Notes under the pieces: generated by a model | Database searches by the model: none | Told to the model about the DNA's origin: nothing | What the model saw: the letters and a program-made list of their open reading frames with translations, nothing else | Translations under genes and position numbers: made by a program | In this document: piece after piece, positions 10,537-21,339 of the stretch | Position numbering within the stretch: the first letter of the stretch is position 1 | How the letters are laid out: every line of letters starts with the position of its first letter | NCBI RefSeq assembly: GCF_003086295.3 | Contig: NC_092038.1 | Location: 128,491,518 to 128,555,517 of the forward strand | Reading direction: 5' to 3' | Source of the DNA: Arachis hypogaea | Lineage: Eukaryota; Streptophyta; Magnoliopsida; Fabales; Fabaceae | Length of the DNA stretch: 64,000 nucleotides

Positions 10537-12650
10537 GCCTTCCTTTAGCCTTGGCATAAGTCCACCAGCATCTCAACTAACTCAGCCCTCTCAAAAGAGT
10601 GTTTCAGAGCTTGAAATCCTGGCAGAGGCGGTGGTAGATGTTGGAGTGACAGCAGCAATAAAATTTGCTAAAGCAACATCTTCCGAGCCAAACTTACCGA
10701 CTGCTGAAGTTTTCAAAACTCCAAAAAAAAAAGATAAAAATCTCGAAGGAGTTGATCGAAAAGTGTTATCATTGGATGACACATGTGAAAAAGACAAAGG
10801 ACAGTAGCAACGAATATGAACCAATATTTGTCTTGAAATATGAGGCGCTTTATGAGGGGTTAAGAGAATATTTCATGTCTCTAATGCCCAAAGAACAAGT
10901 GCATGCTTCGGTAAATTCTTTTCCAATTGCGTTAACAATAATAATTTTTCTAAACATTGTTATATAGTATATCTCATAACTTTTCTTTGTGTAGGTTGTC
11001 AGTATACATAGCATGATTCTCAACGAAATAAAAGTTCAGCGGTATCAGGAACAAATATAAATTGTGCCACTGGATATTGTGGTAAGCTAAATTTTTATTC
11101 ACTGCTGATTCTTCTTCAGTTCGGTCAGAATGTTAATATTGGTTCACCTGATACTTATGTGTTCTATTGAGTTCTTTTGCATTAAGAAAACGTTTCTCTC
11201 GATAATTGAATGTTTTTCATGTTTTATTCAGCATATGAATTGTGTTCAGTTTGGTAGAAATGTGATTTAACTGATGTTCATTTTGCAGAATTTTATGTTG
11301 GGAACACATGGCGTGGAGTACACTGATTAGAGGATAAACAAGGCCTACAGGTTTGATATTAAGTAGAATGCCCACTACTGCCAGTTTCTTGACAAAAGGA
11401 AACTTGCATCGCATCCATTTGTAAGTTGTAATTTCTAAAAATTCTTTGATAATTCTATTGTTTGCTATTGTTTCGACTGAAATATTCTATAATTTTTCGA
11501 AACTTCAGCTATTTGCCCAATTTGCAATAGAGGGCATTGGTGGTTGTGGATTGCTAATGTAAACAAAAAGAAATTCTATGTCCTTGATCCTATCAATAAG
11601 CTGCTAAAAAATATACCTGAATCTAGAAAGCAACTGAACAAATTTGTTGTAAGTTATTTTCTTGTAAATTATTCAAATTATTATGTACATGAGAAGAGTT
11701 TGGTTCACTGTTGTTGGTTCTGTTTATTTTTTTTGTCTCTTTCAGGGTTTAATAATTTTCCAGATGAGGGTGTACGCTGGGGCGGAACCCTTAATGGAGG
11801 ATGGACTGGGAGAGGAAGCAGAGTATATCCAATTGAATGGTCAACATACAAAGTAAGAATCTTTCTCTGCTATAGTGCTATTTTTAATGTGTTTTATTTT
11901 GTATACTATTGATAGTATTATACTCAATTCTTGCTTAGCTATAATTGTGGAATATACGTTATGAAATGGCTTGAAACAATAGATCCACAAAAAATCAAAA
12001 GCGGGAAGAGATATAAATATAAAGTTTGGACATAAGTAAGTACTTTCTAAATTAATAGACTTCTTTCTTTTCTTATTTCATTTAGTTAAGTTGATAGTGT
12101 AACAAGAGCTTTGAAGTTGGTTGTTACTCTTTTTAATAGTTCTTTTTCATGCAGAAATATTATTCTTGTTGATTGAAATTTGATCACCATTTATTCATCA
12201 CATAAACAATTTTCAGTTCGGAGGGTCTTATAATTTTGATTCACCAAGTAAATGTTTTTCGGTTCGGTGGACTCATTTTAATTTGTTCAGGGTTTAGGGT
12301 TACTGTGATTGCATTTTTACAGTATAACTAGGACTTTGAATGAAATTTGTTATTATTTAATGTAATTTTGATTTACTTGATATTTAGTGTGTTCAGGGTT
12401 CAGGGTTATTGTGATTGCATTTTTACAGTACGATTAAGGCTTTGAATGATATTGTTCTTATTTCATTGGGTTCATTTCTTTTGTAACTAATTCATTTCAA
12501 TTGAAATGTAGAAAGACATTGATGAGTTCAGATACCAATATGGTCCAAATCTTCTGTTTTATGAAATGAACAAAATCAGAGACAAAGTGATTTAGGAATC
12601 TGAAGCAATAAGACTCACCAAGCCATCTGCTTTCCTCTCTAGCCCTTATT
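10537..12650 (+). pseudogene. Ulp1/C48-type cysteine protease domain, decayed (Mutator-like element cargo)
   Basis: The exon broken by the solo LTR resumes with PSFSLGISPPASQLTQPSQ and ILAEAVVDVGVTAAIKFA. A frame change near an A10 run (about 10720) is needed to go on into NEYEPIFVLKYEAL. Later exons carry a Ulp1 peptidase fold: HWWLWIANVNKKKFYVLDP (about 11537-11590, catalytic His and Asp regions), MRVYAGAEPLMEDGLG (about 11763) and NCGIYVMKWLETIDPQK (about 11945, catalytic Cys). GTAAG donors follow several exons. In-frame stops (for example in the exons near 11040 and 11310-11370) mark it as a pseudogene. Ulp1 enzymes remove SUMO; transposon-carried copies are known in plants (Kaonashi-type MULEs). 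A closing exon is near 12512-12650. Confidence 0.75.
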
Positions 12651-13057
12651 GTAAATACACATATGAGAATTTAGATAGCAAATAGCATATAGTAGTTGTA
12701 ATTAACAATATTTTGTTTAACTTGTTTAAAAAGTAAAAAAAAATGCTTACTTCAAATGTATATATGTCAATGAATGTATCAAACAATGCATATAGTAGTT
12801 GTATATATTTTGTTTAACTTGTTAAAAAAGCAAACAATGCTTCTTTCAAATGTATATATGTCAATGTTAATATATATATCTATTCTTAATATCAATGTAT
12901 GTATCAAATGTTAATATTTATATTTGATTCAAGATGGATTACTAATCTGAGATGTTAACTTATATATCTGTTGGAACTGTCTGGCTGCTGTTTTATTCCA
13001 GGTTCTCAGTGATTGCAATCACTGTATTTACCAATACATTACAAACTCCAAAAGAAC

Positions 13058-13625
13058 ACAGTGAACTGAAATTAATACACTGGGCAAACCGAAAGGTAGA
13101 AACACATTGAAACCCTAAACCCTGAACTCTACACCCGAAACCCTAAACCCTAAACACTAAAACCAGAACCCTGAATATTGAACCATGAACCCATAAACCC
13201 TGACTCACTAAAACCCTAAAACTATAACCTAAACCCTAAACCCTAAACCATGAACCCTAACCCTGAACTCTGAACTCTAAACCTTAAATCCTAATCCCTA
13301 AACCCTAAACCCTAAACCCTGAACCCTACCGTAAACCCTAAACCCCCAAAACCCTGAACCCTAAACCATAGACCCCTAAACCCTAAACCCTAAATCCTAA
13401 ACCCTAAACCCTCAACCATGAACACGGTGAACCAAAATTAATACACGGGGCAAACCGAAAGTTTGAAACACACTGAACCCCTGAACACTGAACCCTGAAC
13501 CCATAAACCCTAAATCCCTAAAACCCTAAAACCATAACCCTAAACCCTAAAACCCTGAACCCTGAACCCTAACCTTGAACCCTAAACTCTAAACCCTGAA
13601 CTCTGAACTCTGAACCCTGAACCAA
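13058..13625 (+). repeat. Degenerate interstitial telomere-like (CCCTAAA)n array
   Basis: About 0.5 kb is dominated by AAACCCTAAACCCTGAACCC words, variants of the plant telomere repeat CCCTAAA. A longer period is also visible: the stretch beginning GTGAACTGAAATTAATACAC at about 13060 recurs near 13432 as GTGAACCAAAATTAATACAC. The array lies between the Ulp1 pseudogene and the FAR1-type transposase. Related CAGGGTTTAGGGTTACTGTG words occur in the opposite sense near 12290 and 12390. Confidence 0.85.
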
Positions 13626-13975
13626 AAAAAAAAACAAGTTCTAATTATTCAACTTAGAAATTAATACACTAGACGAATCAAAAAATTGCATATATCAATA
13701 TAGAATTTCACAAAAAAAAGTGACTATTCATTAAAGACTATCAACATTCAGAAATTAATCCTGCTATAACCATGGTGAACTGAAATTTGCTCATAGGAGA
13801 ACAAAAGTTTACATTAATAAAAACTAAAACTTGTACAATCCTCTCTTGGATAATTCATATCTAGTGTATTGTAAAGAGTGGAGCTTGACTGAATCGATGA
13901 TTTGAAGTCTAAAAGGTTCAACTACAAAAGACATAATTCTATATTAGCAAAATGAACAATTGAATTTTTAACTAA

Positions 13976-16244
13976 TCAAAAGCAAGTCAATTTTACCTCG
14001 CTTGGAGCTGTCTTTTTTGTTTTCTTCATGGCATTTGAGATCTTTTTCTCCAGGTTTGATCCAAGTCTGTTCTTGGGCCGACCTCTTGTTTTGACACGTG
14101 GTGGGCTCTGAAGGTCATTCACATTGCTTAATGTCGCTTCTTCGTGAGTTAACAAACTTTTTCCTTTGCTTCTCCCTTGATATTCTTCCATCTCCGCCAT
14201 GACCTTGTCAATTGCTCGGTGCAAAATTCTGGTCAACTTTTCAGACTCAGATGTAATTTCACATATATTGTGTGACTGAAACACCAATTCGTCAAATCTC
14301 TTAGTTCTTGGCTCCAGTAGAGGTTCATCTTGGCTGCTCTTAATGTGTGTATGCCTCCTCTTTATGTTCTTGCTCCAACGTTCCAATATGTATTTCGGTT
14401 CCACGTTATCCACTCGCTCAAAGCTTGGGACACTTAGGTAATGGCGGCACAATATACCCCTAGACTCAAACAGCAAGCAATGGCACTTTACATCTCGTGA
14501 TATTGTGTCGTAGGTGACGAAAAACTTATTGAATGTGGAGTTGGAAACCTGCTCTATTACTTCATATGTTGTGAAACCTAAGGTGGAATGCATTGATCTT
14601 GTGATACAGTTCACTTTACCTCTGAATTGAGCTTGAACTTCTCATGGGTATATACATGCTGAAAATGTGCCTCTATTGCTGATTTTGTTGCACATTGTAT
14701 CACGGTGTGAAAATTTGCAGCATCGAATTCTCTCTCTCTGCTTGCTCTCTTCTTGCTAGGAAATTGTCGTATTGCTTCACGAATTGTCTCAATGAGCTAT
14801 TCCGTGTGATGAACTTGTTAAAAAATAAATGCATACTCTCGCTCCTTTGCGTGCTTCTCATCCCGGCCCAAAAGTGGTGATCCAAGTAAATTGGAATTCA
14901 TATATGGCGATCCTCGTACAACTTTGCAAACCAAACCGAAACTATAAGGTCTAGTGAACCGAAAATAGTCTATGCTTTGGGTAAAAAAGATATGTGCATA
15001 AAAATTATTCGAATTGAAATCTCAATTACCTGAAAGCCACTTGTTGCCTCCGAGGCCATACTTTGTAAGGAAATCGTTCTAGTTTCTGTCAAATGCGTCT
15101 TTTGTGTACGAGTTCCAAACAACATGGCTCATCTCTTGTTCAATATCGATGTGCCCCTTGTAGCCATTTAATTTGCTTAGAAACTTCTTCATAATGTGCC
15201 AGATGCACCAGCGGTGAATTGTTGTTGGCATGCACAGCTCAATTGCCCTTTGAATCGATGCGCATTGATCGGTAAGAATACCTTTTGGTGCCTTCCCTCC
15301 CATGCAACGTAACCAATACTCAAATAGCTATTTGAATGATTGGATGTCCTCATTTTTCATCAGCGCACATCCAAGAAGTGTCGACTGGCCGTGGTAATTC
15401 ACGCCAACAAAAGAAGCTAAAACCAAATTGTACCTGCATAAATAACAACCACAAGGTGGTGAACTGAAATATATACACTCACTGAACATCCAAAATATGT
15501 TTGAAAGAACCGAATACCTGTTTGTGTTTTAGGTGTCAAATAAAACCACGTCTCCAAAATAATCAAATGCAGCCCTACTTCTTGCATCAGCCCAGAATGC
15601 ATTTTTAATGCATTGATCGCCTTCAAGGTTGAGCTCAAAGAAGAAATTTTAGTTCTTCTCTTTCATTCTAACTAGGTACTTCCCAAATTCTTTGGCATTG
15701 TCTTCTTCGAAAATATTCCGTACTTTCCTTGTGATGTAATTCCTTACATCTTTTTCTATAAAACCTAGTTTGCGATGACTGCCAGCTGCTGCCACAAATG
15801 ATTGGTAAGTTTTGCTCGGTTTGATTCCGGCTTTCTCGTGGGTTTCGATGGTTTGACGCACGAACATGCTAAGCTCCCTGTGTTGTTTGAGCATCTCAGC
15901 CTGGTCTAGACACAAGGATGTGAGTGATTCAAAACAACTTTGGAAATTGTCCAAAGACCAACATCTTTCATTATGTGTACGTAAATTATGGCCGGACAAT
16001 TTAACCCAGCTAAAGGGTTTGTCTTCAAAGTTAGAGATATCTTTTATTTCCACCTCCCCTCTCTAGAGCATACAATTAGTTGATTCTTAATCTTGTCTCC
16101 GTCCCGAGTCGTGTTCCTTATTTTGGTAGAAAAATCGACAAGTTTGGAATAATATTTGTAGAACTTTCTAGCTTCTTCTAATGTCTTGAAAATCATTCCC
16201 ACCTTTAGGACAAATTTTTCATCCACAATACAGCCGGTCTCCAT
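13976..16244 (-). pseudogene. FAR1-related / MULE transposase, multiply interrupted
   Basis: Read downward from 16244: MIFKTLEEARKFYKYYS is the FAR1 DNA-binding start; next come VRQTIETHEKAGIKPSKTY and GFIEKDVRNY of the FAR1/FHY3 family. Then a MULE transposase core: AFWADARSRAAFDYFGDVV, GVNYHGQSTLLGCALM, and KGILTDQCASIQRAIE with HRWCIWHIMKKF. It ends with a SWIM zinc finger (CHCLLFESRGILCRHYL, about 14440-14495) and a basic tail (RGRPKNRLG). Several in-frame stops break it, including TAA after MKEKN near 15648 and TAG after VLFDT near 15530, plus frame changes near 14640-15080. It resembles a transposon copy rather than a domesticated FRS gene. Confidence 0.87.
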
Positions 16245-16798
16245 GGTGAACCGAAATCTTAATTATGGTGAACCGAAATCTTAATTACGGTGAAACAATT
16301 ATATAGTGCTTAGGGAACAAAACAGAATATATTCGTCTAAATTTTTTTAGACTCCTTTCTGCTTAACGAATCGAACACATGCACATGGTGAATCAACTCT
16401 TTAGTACTTATCGAACCGAAAAGTTACTCACAATTACTCACAGTTACATATTATCAATTCAATTCAGATATAGATCACCTCAATCCATTCAATTCACTTC
16501 AAATAAAATTAGCAATTTCATTTCATTGAATTAGATTCAAAATTCAATAATCTAAACCTCATCAAATTGATACGTTTTGGAATAATTATCCAAATCGCAC
16601 TTATTCAACTGATTTGAAGTTGATTCATTCATTGTTTCAATTCAGAAGTGCAGATCGAAGAAGAAAACGAAGAAGAAGATGAACGACAAAGTTAATTACG
16701 TTAAAGTCAATCCAAATCCATAATGCAGAGAAGAAAAACGCGAATAAAAGAGAGCAACGGAAGAAGAAGAAGAAGAAGAAGAAGGAGGAGGAGGTTAA

Positions 16799-18597
16799 TG
16801 ATGAGCGGATAATTTATACGCTTTTTGGCATTGTTTTTAGATAGTTTTTAGTGAGTTTGAACTACTTTTAGGGATGTTTTCATTAGTTTTTATGTTAAAT
16901 TCACATTTCTGGACTTTACTATGAGTTTGTGTGTTTTTCTGTGATTTCAGGTAAATTCTGGCTGAAATTGAGGGACTTGAGCAAAACTCTGAAGAAGGCT
17001 GACAAAAGGACTGCTGATGCTGTTGGAATCTGACCTCCCTGCACTCGAAATGGATTTTCTGGAGCTACAGAACTCCAATTGGCGCGCTCTCAACGGCGTT
17101 GGAAAGTAGACATCCAGGGCTTTCCAGCAATATATAATAGTCCATACTTTATTCGAAGATTGACGACATAACTTGGCGTTGAACGCCAAGTTCATGCTGC
17201 TGTCTGGAGTTAAACGCCAGAAAAACGTCATGATCCGGAGTTGAACGCCCAAAACACGTCATAACTCGGAGTTCAACTCCAAGAGGAGCCTCAGCTCGTG
17301 GATTGATCAAGCTCAGCCCAAACATACACCAAGTGGGCCCCGGAAGTGAATTTATGCATCAATTACTTACTCATGTAAACCCTAGGAGCTAGTTTATTAT
17401 AAATAGAACATTTAACTATTGTATGAGATATCTTTTGATCACTTTAGATCTTAGGATCAGATCTTTGAACGCATAGTTCTTAGACCATGGGGGCTGGCCA
17501 TTCGGCCATGCCTGAACCTTTTACTTGTGTATTCTCAACGGTGGAGTTTCTGCACACCATAGATTAAGGGTGTGGAACTCTGCTGTACCTCAAGTATTAA
17601 TGCAATTCTATTCTCTTTTATTCAAATCTCTCTTATTCTTATTCCAAGATATTCATTCGTACCCAAGAACATGATGAATGTGATGATAAGTAACCCTCAT
17701 TATCATTCTCACTTATGAACGCACGTGATTGACAACCACTTCCGTTCTACATGCAACCGAGCTTGAATGTGTATCTCTTAGATTCCCCAACAGAATCTTC
17801 GTGGTATAAGCTAGATAGATGGCGGCATTTATGAGGATCCGGAAAGTCTCACCTTGTCTGTGGTATTCCGAGTAGGATCCTGGAAATCCGGAAAGTCTAA
17901 CCTTGTCTGTGGTATTCCGAGTAGGATTCCGGTAATGAATGACTGTGACGTACTTCAAACTTGCAAGTGCTGGGCGTTAGTGACAGACGCAAAAGAATCA
18001 AGGGATTCTATTTCAGTAGGCGCGGGAACCAACCAGTGATTAGCCGTGCTGTGACAGAGCGCGTGAGCGTAGTTTTCACTGCGAGGATGGGATGTAGCCA
18101 TCAACCATGGGTGATGCCTCCAGACGATTAGCCATGCGAGTGACAGCCGCAGAGGATCATTTTCCCGAGAGTATTGAAAGTAGCCACCGCTGATGGTGAA
18201 CCCCTATACACAGCTTGCCATGAAAAGGAGTAAGAAGGATTGAGTTGAAGCAGTAGGAAAGTAGGCGTCCTTGAGCCATACAGTACCTCCATTCGCTTAT
18301 CTGAAATTCCTACTATTGATTTACATAAGTATTTCTATCCTTTTTATTTTATAATTTATTTTCTTATTTCTATTTTCGAAACCATAAACCAATTTTAATC
18401 TGCCTAACTGAGATTTACAAGGTGACCATAGCTTGCTTCATACCAACAATCTCTGTGGGATCGACCCTTACTCACGTAAGGTTTATTACTTGGACGACCC
18501 AGTACACTTGCTGGTTAGTTGAACGGAGTTGTGTCCACTCGTGCCAATTTCAAATTCCATAATTTTACAATAAGTACAACTCAAAGAATAGTGATCA
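16799..18597 (+). mobile_element. Solo LTR, 1.8 kb, TSD GTTAA (peanut-type repeat)
   Basis: The LTR begins TGATGAGCGGATAATTT and ends AGTGATCA, so both ends carry TGAT..ATCA. The direct repeat GTTAA flanks it (16794-16798 and 18598-18602). No coding region is present. Internal marks are a cluster of GGCGTTGAACGCC and GGAGTTGAACGCC words (17170-17290), a direct duplication around GGAAAGTCTCACCTTGTC (17833-17933), and a conserved late block with GTGGGATCGACCC and AGTACACTTGC (18455-18525). It resembles an abundant Arachis LTR, possibly FIDEL-like, but this name is from memory and needs a search. Confidence 0.9.
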
Positions 18598-18602
18598 GTT
18601 AA

Positions 18603-19389
18603 CGTTGTATGAAAAGGTTTACGTTGAGAAAAGTTTAACAGACAAAATAAGAATTAGGTTATATACGTTATATGAGACGCGTGTACACAAATAAGTGTGT
18701 GGGGTGTAATGGGACATAGAGTAAAAGAAACTTAGACAATATTCATGTAATTTTTACATGAATGTAGAGCTTTTCCATTAATATTATCGTTGATTACTTA
18801 ATGCAGCTATCTAAGTGTATTTTTTGTAATTAAATACAGGAATCTTTCTAGAGATCGTAACTTAGATGCTTAGATTTGATATTGTAGCCAGCCGTAGCGC
18901 ATACGGCTTCAGAGCACTGAGTTATATCCACATGTACTTGCTGGTTTATGATTCATGCAACACGAGATTTCCATCAACGGTTAGTTATGATTCATCAAGG
19001 GTTGCTACATTAAATTAATCTAATTATGATGACAATGAAGGCTCGTAACGACGTCCTAACATTATTATGGGGATAAAATAGTGGGTTTTTTTTCTCTCTT
19101 TCTTTCTTTCTCTTTTTAATAGACGAGATGATTGAGTAGAAGCAATGCTAAGCGGATTAAATTTGGATATGGTTTGCTTAAGCTTCAATGTAATTAAACA
19201 TGGCATTTAATGGGCAATGTTTATCTCCTTCTTCAACTAATAAGTATAATCATATATGATTGACGATTCTGAGTTTTCTTAAAGTGATTTCTTCCTATTT
19301 CTCTTCGGATTATTACAATAATAAATGTATGATAAATTAGTTTCGTAGCACAATTGTCAACGATCGATGTGGTAAATTTTTGTGGGATT
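18603..19389. other. Non-coding flank right of the solo LTR
   Basis: No gene seen. The first part is presumably the continuation of the Mutator-like element's end. A small hairpin (ATTCATGTAA, 3 nt, TTACATGAAT) is at about 18740-18763. A CTTTCTTTCTTTCTC tract is near 19095-19115. Confidence 0.5.
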
Positions 19390-20072
19390 TGGTAAAGACT
19401 GCTTTGAATGGGGATTCGACTATGAAAAATTTTTTCATGGAGATGGGGATGGGAATGGGGAACAAAATTCACCCGAAGCAGGCGCGGGGATCTGAGCGGG
19501 GATTTTCGCCGCATTCCCGTTAATCTCCGAATCGTCACACGTTACCGTGCCATGATAACTCTCATCCAACTTCTCTGCAGCCACCCTCTCGCCGTTCTCC
19601 CTTTTGACCGCATCGTCACACCTTACCGTGCCATGATCCTCACTGCGTCGTGCTCTCTATTTGTGGCGTTCCTTTCCGTAACTTTACCGTCATGTCCATT
19701 CTCTTCTCTGTTGCCGTGTCTCCCACCTTGTTCACTTCTCTATGCTCGCCATTGCATTCATCCACTGCGTCATTTCGAAAGAAGTCACCATCTTATCGTT
19801 TAGATTTTTTTTGTATAAAATCTTGTTATTTTTGTATAGAATGGATACTTACATCTCTATTCATATAGAAATTAATAATTAGTTAAAATTATCAGATAGA
19901 TGGGGAATGGAGTCCCCGCAAGAAATGGGGCCTTATGAGGAATGGGGATGGGGAGCAATATTCCCCCACGATAGAGAACGGGGACGGAGACGGGGAGTAA
20001 ATCTGGGGGTAGAGATGAAGAGCAGAGAATCATCTCCCGCCCCCGTCCTGCCCCATTGACATCCCTACACCA
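19390..20072 (+). repeat. G-rich dispersed repeat, copy 1
   Basis: The outer parts are runs of GGGGATGGGGA-type sequence. The right end reads CCCATTGACATCCCTA. Inside, CACCTTACCGTGCCATGAT is repeated (about 19535 and 19615). A middle segment (AAGTCACCATCTTATCGTTT near 19782) has a reverse-complement counterpart at about 39745-39775 in copy 2. No coding sequence is seen. The class is unknown; the end word GGGATGTCAATGGG is common at the ends of small non-autonomous plant elements. Confidence 0.65.
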
Positions 20073-20084
20073 CAGAAATTTTTA

Positions 20085-20205
20085 GGGTATTATATGTTGG
20101 AATATAAATACATATTAAAAATAAATTAAATTATATATATATTTATATATAGATATATTAGTAACTAATTTTAGTAACTGATTTTAATACATACATGACA
20201 TTTTT
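20085..20205. repeat. AT-rich dispersed repeat related to 57650-57740
   Basis: TATTAAAAATAAATTAAATT followed by TATATATTTATATAT and a GTAACTAATTTTAGTAACTGA tail resembles 57655-57740 (ATTAAAAATAAATTCAATT ... TAGTTTTAGTGATTAATTTT). Probably a small MITE-like family; ends not defined. Confidence 0.35.
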
Positions 20206-20609
20206 TTAACACTAACCCTCCTCTAATGCTGTAATCTAAAATGAGTCTCAACATGTTGGGAGGTTGATAAACTTTTTGTATTGATTTTTGTTTTTTGGTA
20301 GTATGTATGGATCTTTTATCTTACTAGTTGTCAAATCAAGCCCACCTATTAAAAGCTTATATGAATTTGGGTAATAGTAATACTATAACGGATAAACTGA
20401 GTGTGAGTAGTCTTTAATGGGCTTACTGAATGACGAAAAGAACTGCATTCCATAGATCTGGGCCTTGAATTTTCGCTGATCAGTGGGCTATGCTTTCAAC
20501 TCAATGAGATCGGATGCATAAATCACAACCAACGTGGAAAAAAAAAAGTGATATGTACATCACATCACCTTCGTGTAAAAACTTTTTATACTAAAAATAA
20601 TTAATAAAA

Positions 20610-20720
20610 AATTATTAAAAAAATTAGATTGATATAGTGATTAGCTTACTAATCTACTCAGGGTTCGAATCCTGCCTTATGCATGCAACAATTCATTGGC
20701 CAAGGACAAATTCTTAAATA
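20610..20720 (+). repeat. Possible tRNA-derived SINE head
   Basis: GATATAGTGATTAGCTTA followed about 25 bases later by GGGTTCGAATCCTGCC resembles internal pol III A and B boxes. The sequence is not a foldable full tRNA. A SINE head or chance match is possible. Confidence 0.3.
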
Positions 20721-21190
20721 AAACTACTAGTGGGAGATACGGTGAAAATAAAAAATTAAAAAAATATATTTAATATCATAAAAAAATTCAAAAAGATTAA
20801 CGCAAAATGCTATGGGTGTTTGTGTTTATGTTTTTTGAAATAAAAAATGAAAAGCGTCCTTATAATTAGAAATTATTCCATTTAATTTTGCAAATTATTT
20901 CAGTATAACTACTTCTATTTTAAAAAAAGTTTTATGCATAAATTAAATTATGTCTTTATTGTATATATAGCAACATAATTCAGTTATTATTTATTCTAAA
21001 AACCTCATAAATATAAATATTTAATTAGTTTTTTTTGTGACTAAATATTTAATTAGTTTAATGTATAATAATTATACTCTTGTTTTATTAAAAGCAACAC
21101 GAGAAGAGAAACAAAAGAACAGGTTAAGATGGTGGCAAATTTTGCGTCTCCATAAAAAGCTTTTGATTTATTTTATTGAAGGTGAATGCT
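20721..21190. other. AT-rich intergenic DNA
   Basis: Very AT-rich with homopolymer runs. No gene, RNA or clear repeat boundary seen. Confidence 0.5.
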
Positions 21191-21329
21191 ATAGTGCCTA
21201 TTTACTAAAAATAGTTAAAAGTTATTATTTTATTTAAAAGATATAAAAATAAATAATTTTTAAAAAATTAAAATTTACTACAAAAAATAAGTTAGGTAAC
21301 ATTTAAGCAAAAATTTATAGGCACCATAA
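21191..21329. mobile_element. Small AT-rich MITE-like element
   Basis: The left end reads ATAGTGCCTATTTA and the right end, reverse-complemented, ATGGTGCCTATAAATTT. Between them is AT-rich DNA with partial dyad symmetry. No clear target duplication is visible. Confidence 0.5.
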
Positions 21330-21339
21330 AACCGACCTT

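Larger units (their letters stand above)
1..16793. mobile_element. Host Mutator-like element (FAR1 transposase plus Ulp1 gene), oldest layer
   Basis: The plus-strand Ulp1-type pseudogene and the minus-strand FAR1/MULE transposase converge on the telomere-like array, which suggests one composite Mutator-like element. The solo LTR and the Harbinger element lie inside its Ulp1 exon. The right end is in or beyond the sequence split by the solo LTR at 16799; after that LTR the host resumes at 18603. I could not identify terminal inverted repeats, and the left end is outside the window, so the limits given are only what is visible. Confidence 0.5.

Noticed and set aside
20660..20680. GGGTTCGAATCC as part of a tRNA gene
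   Set aside because: No acceptor or anticodon stems can be paired around it; kept only as a low-confidence SINE head.
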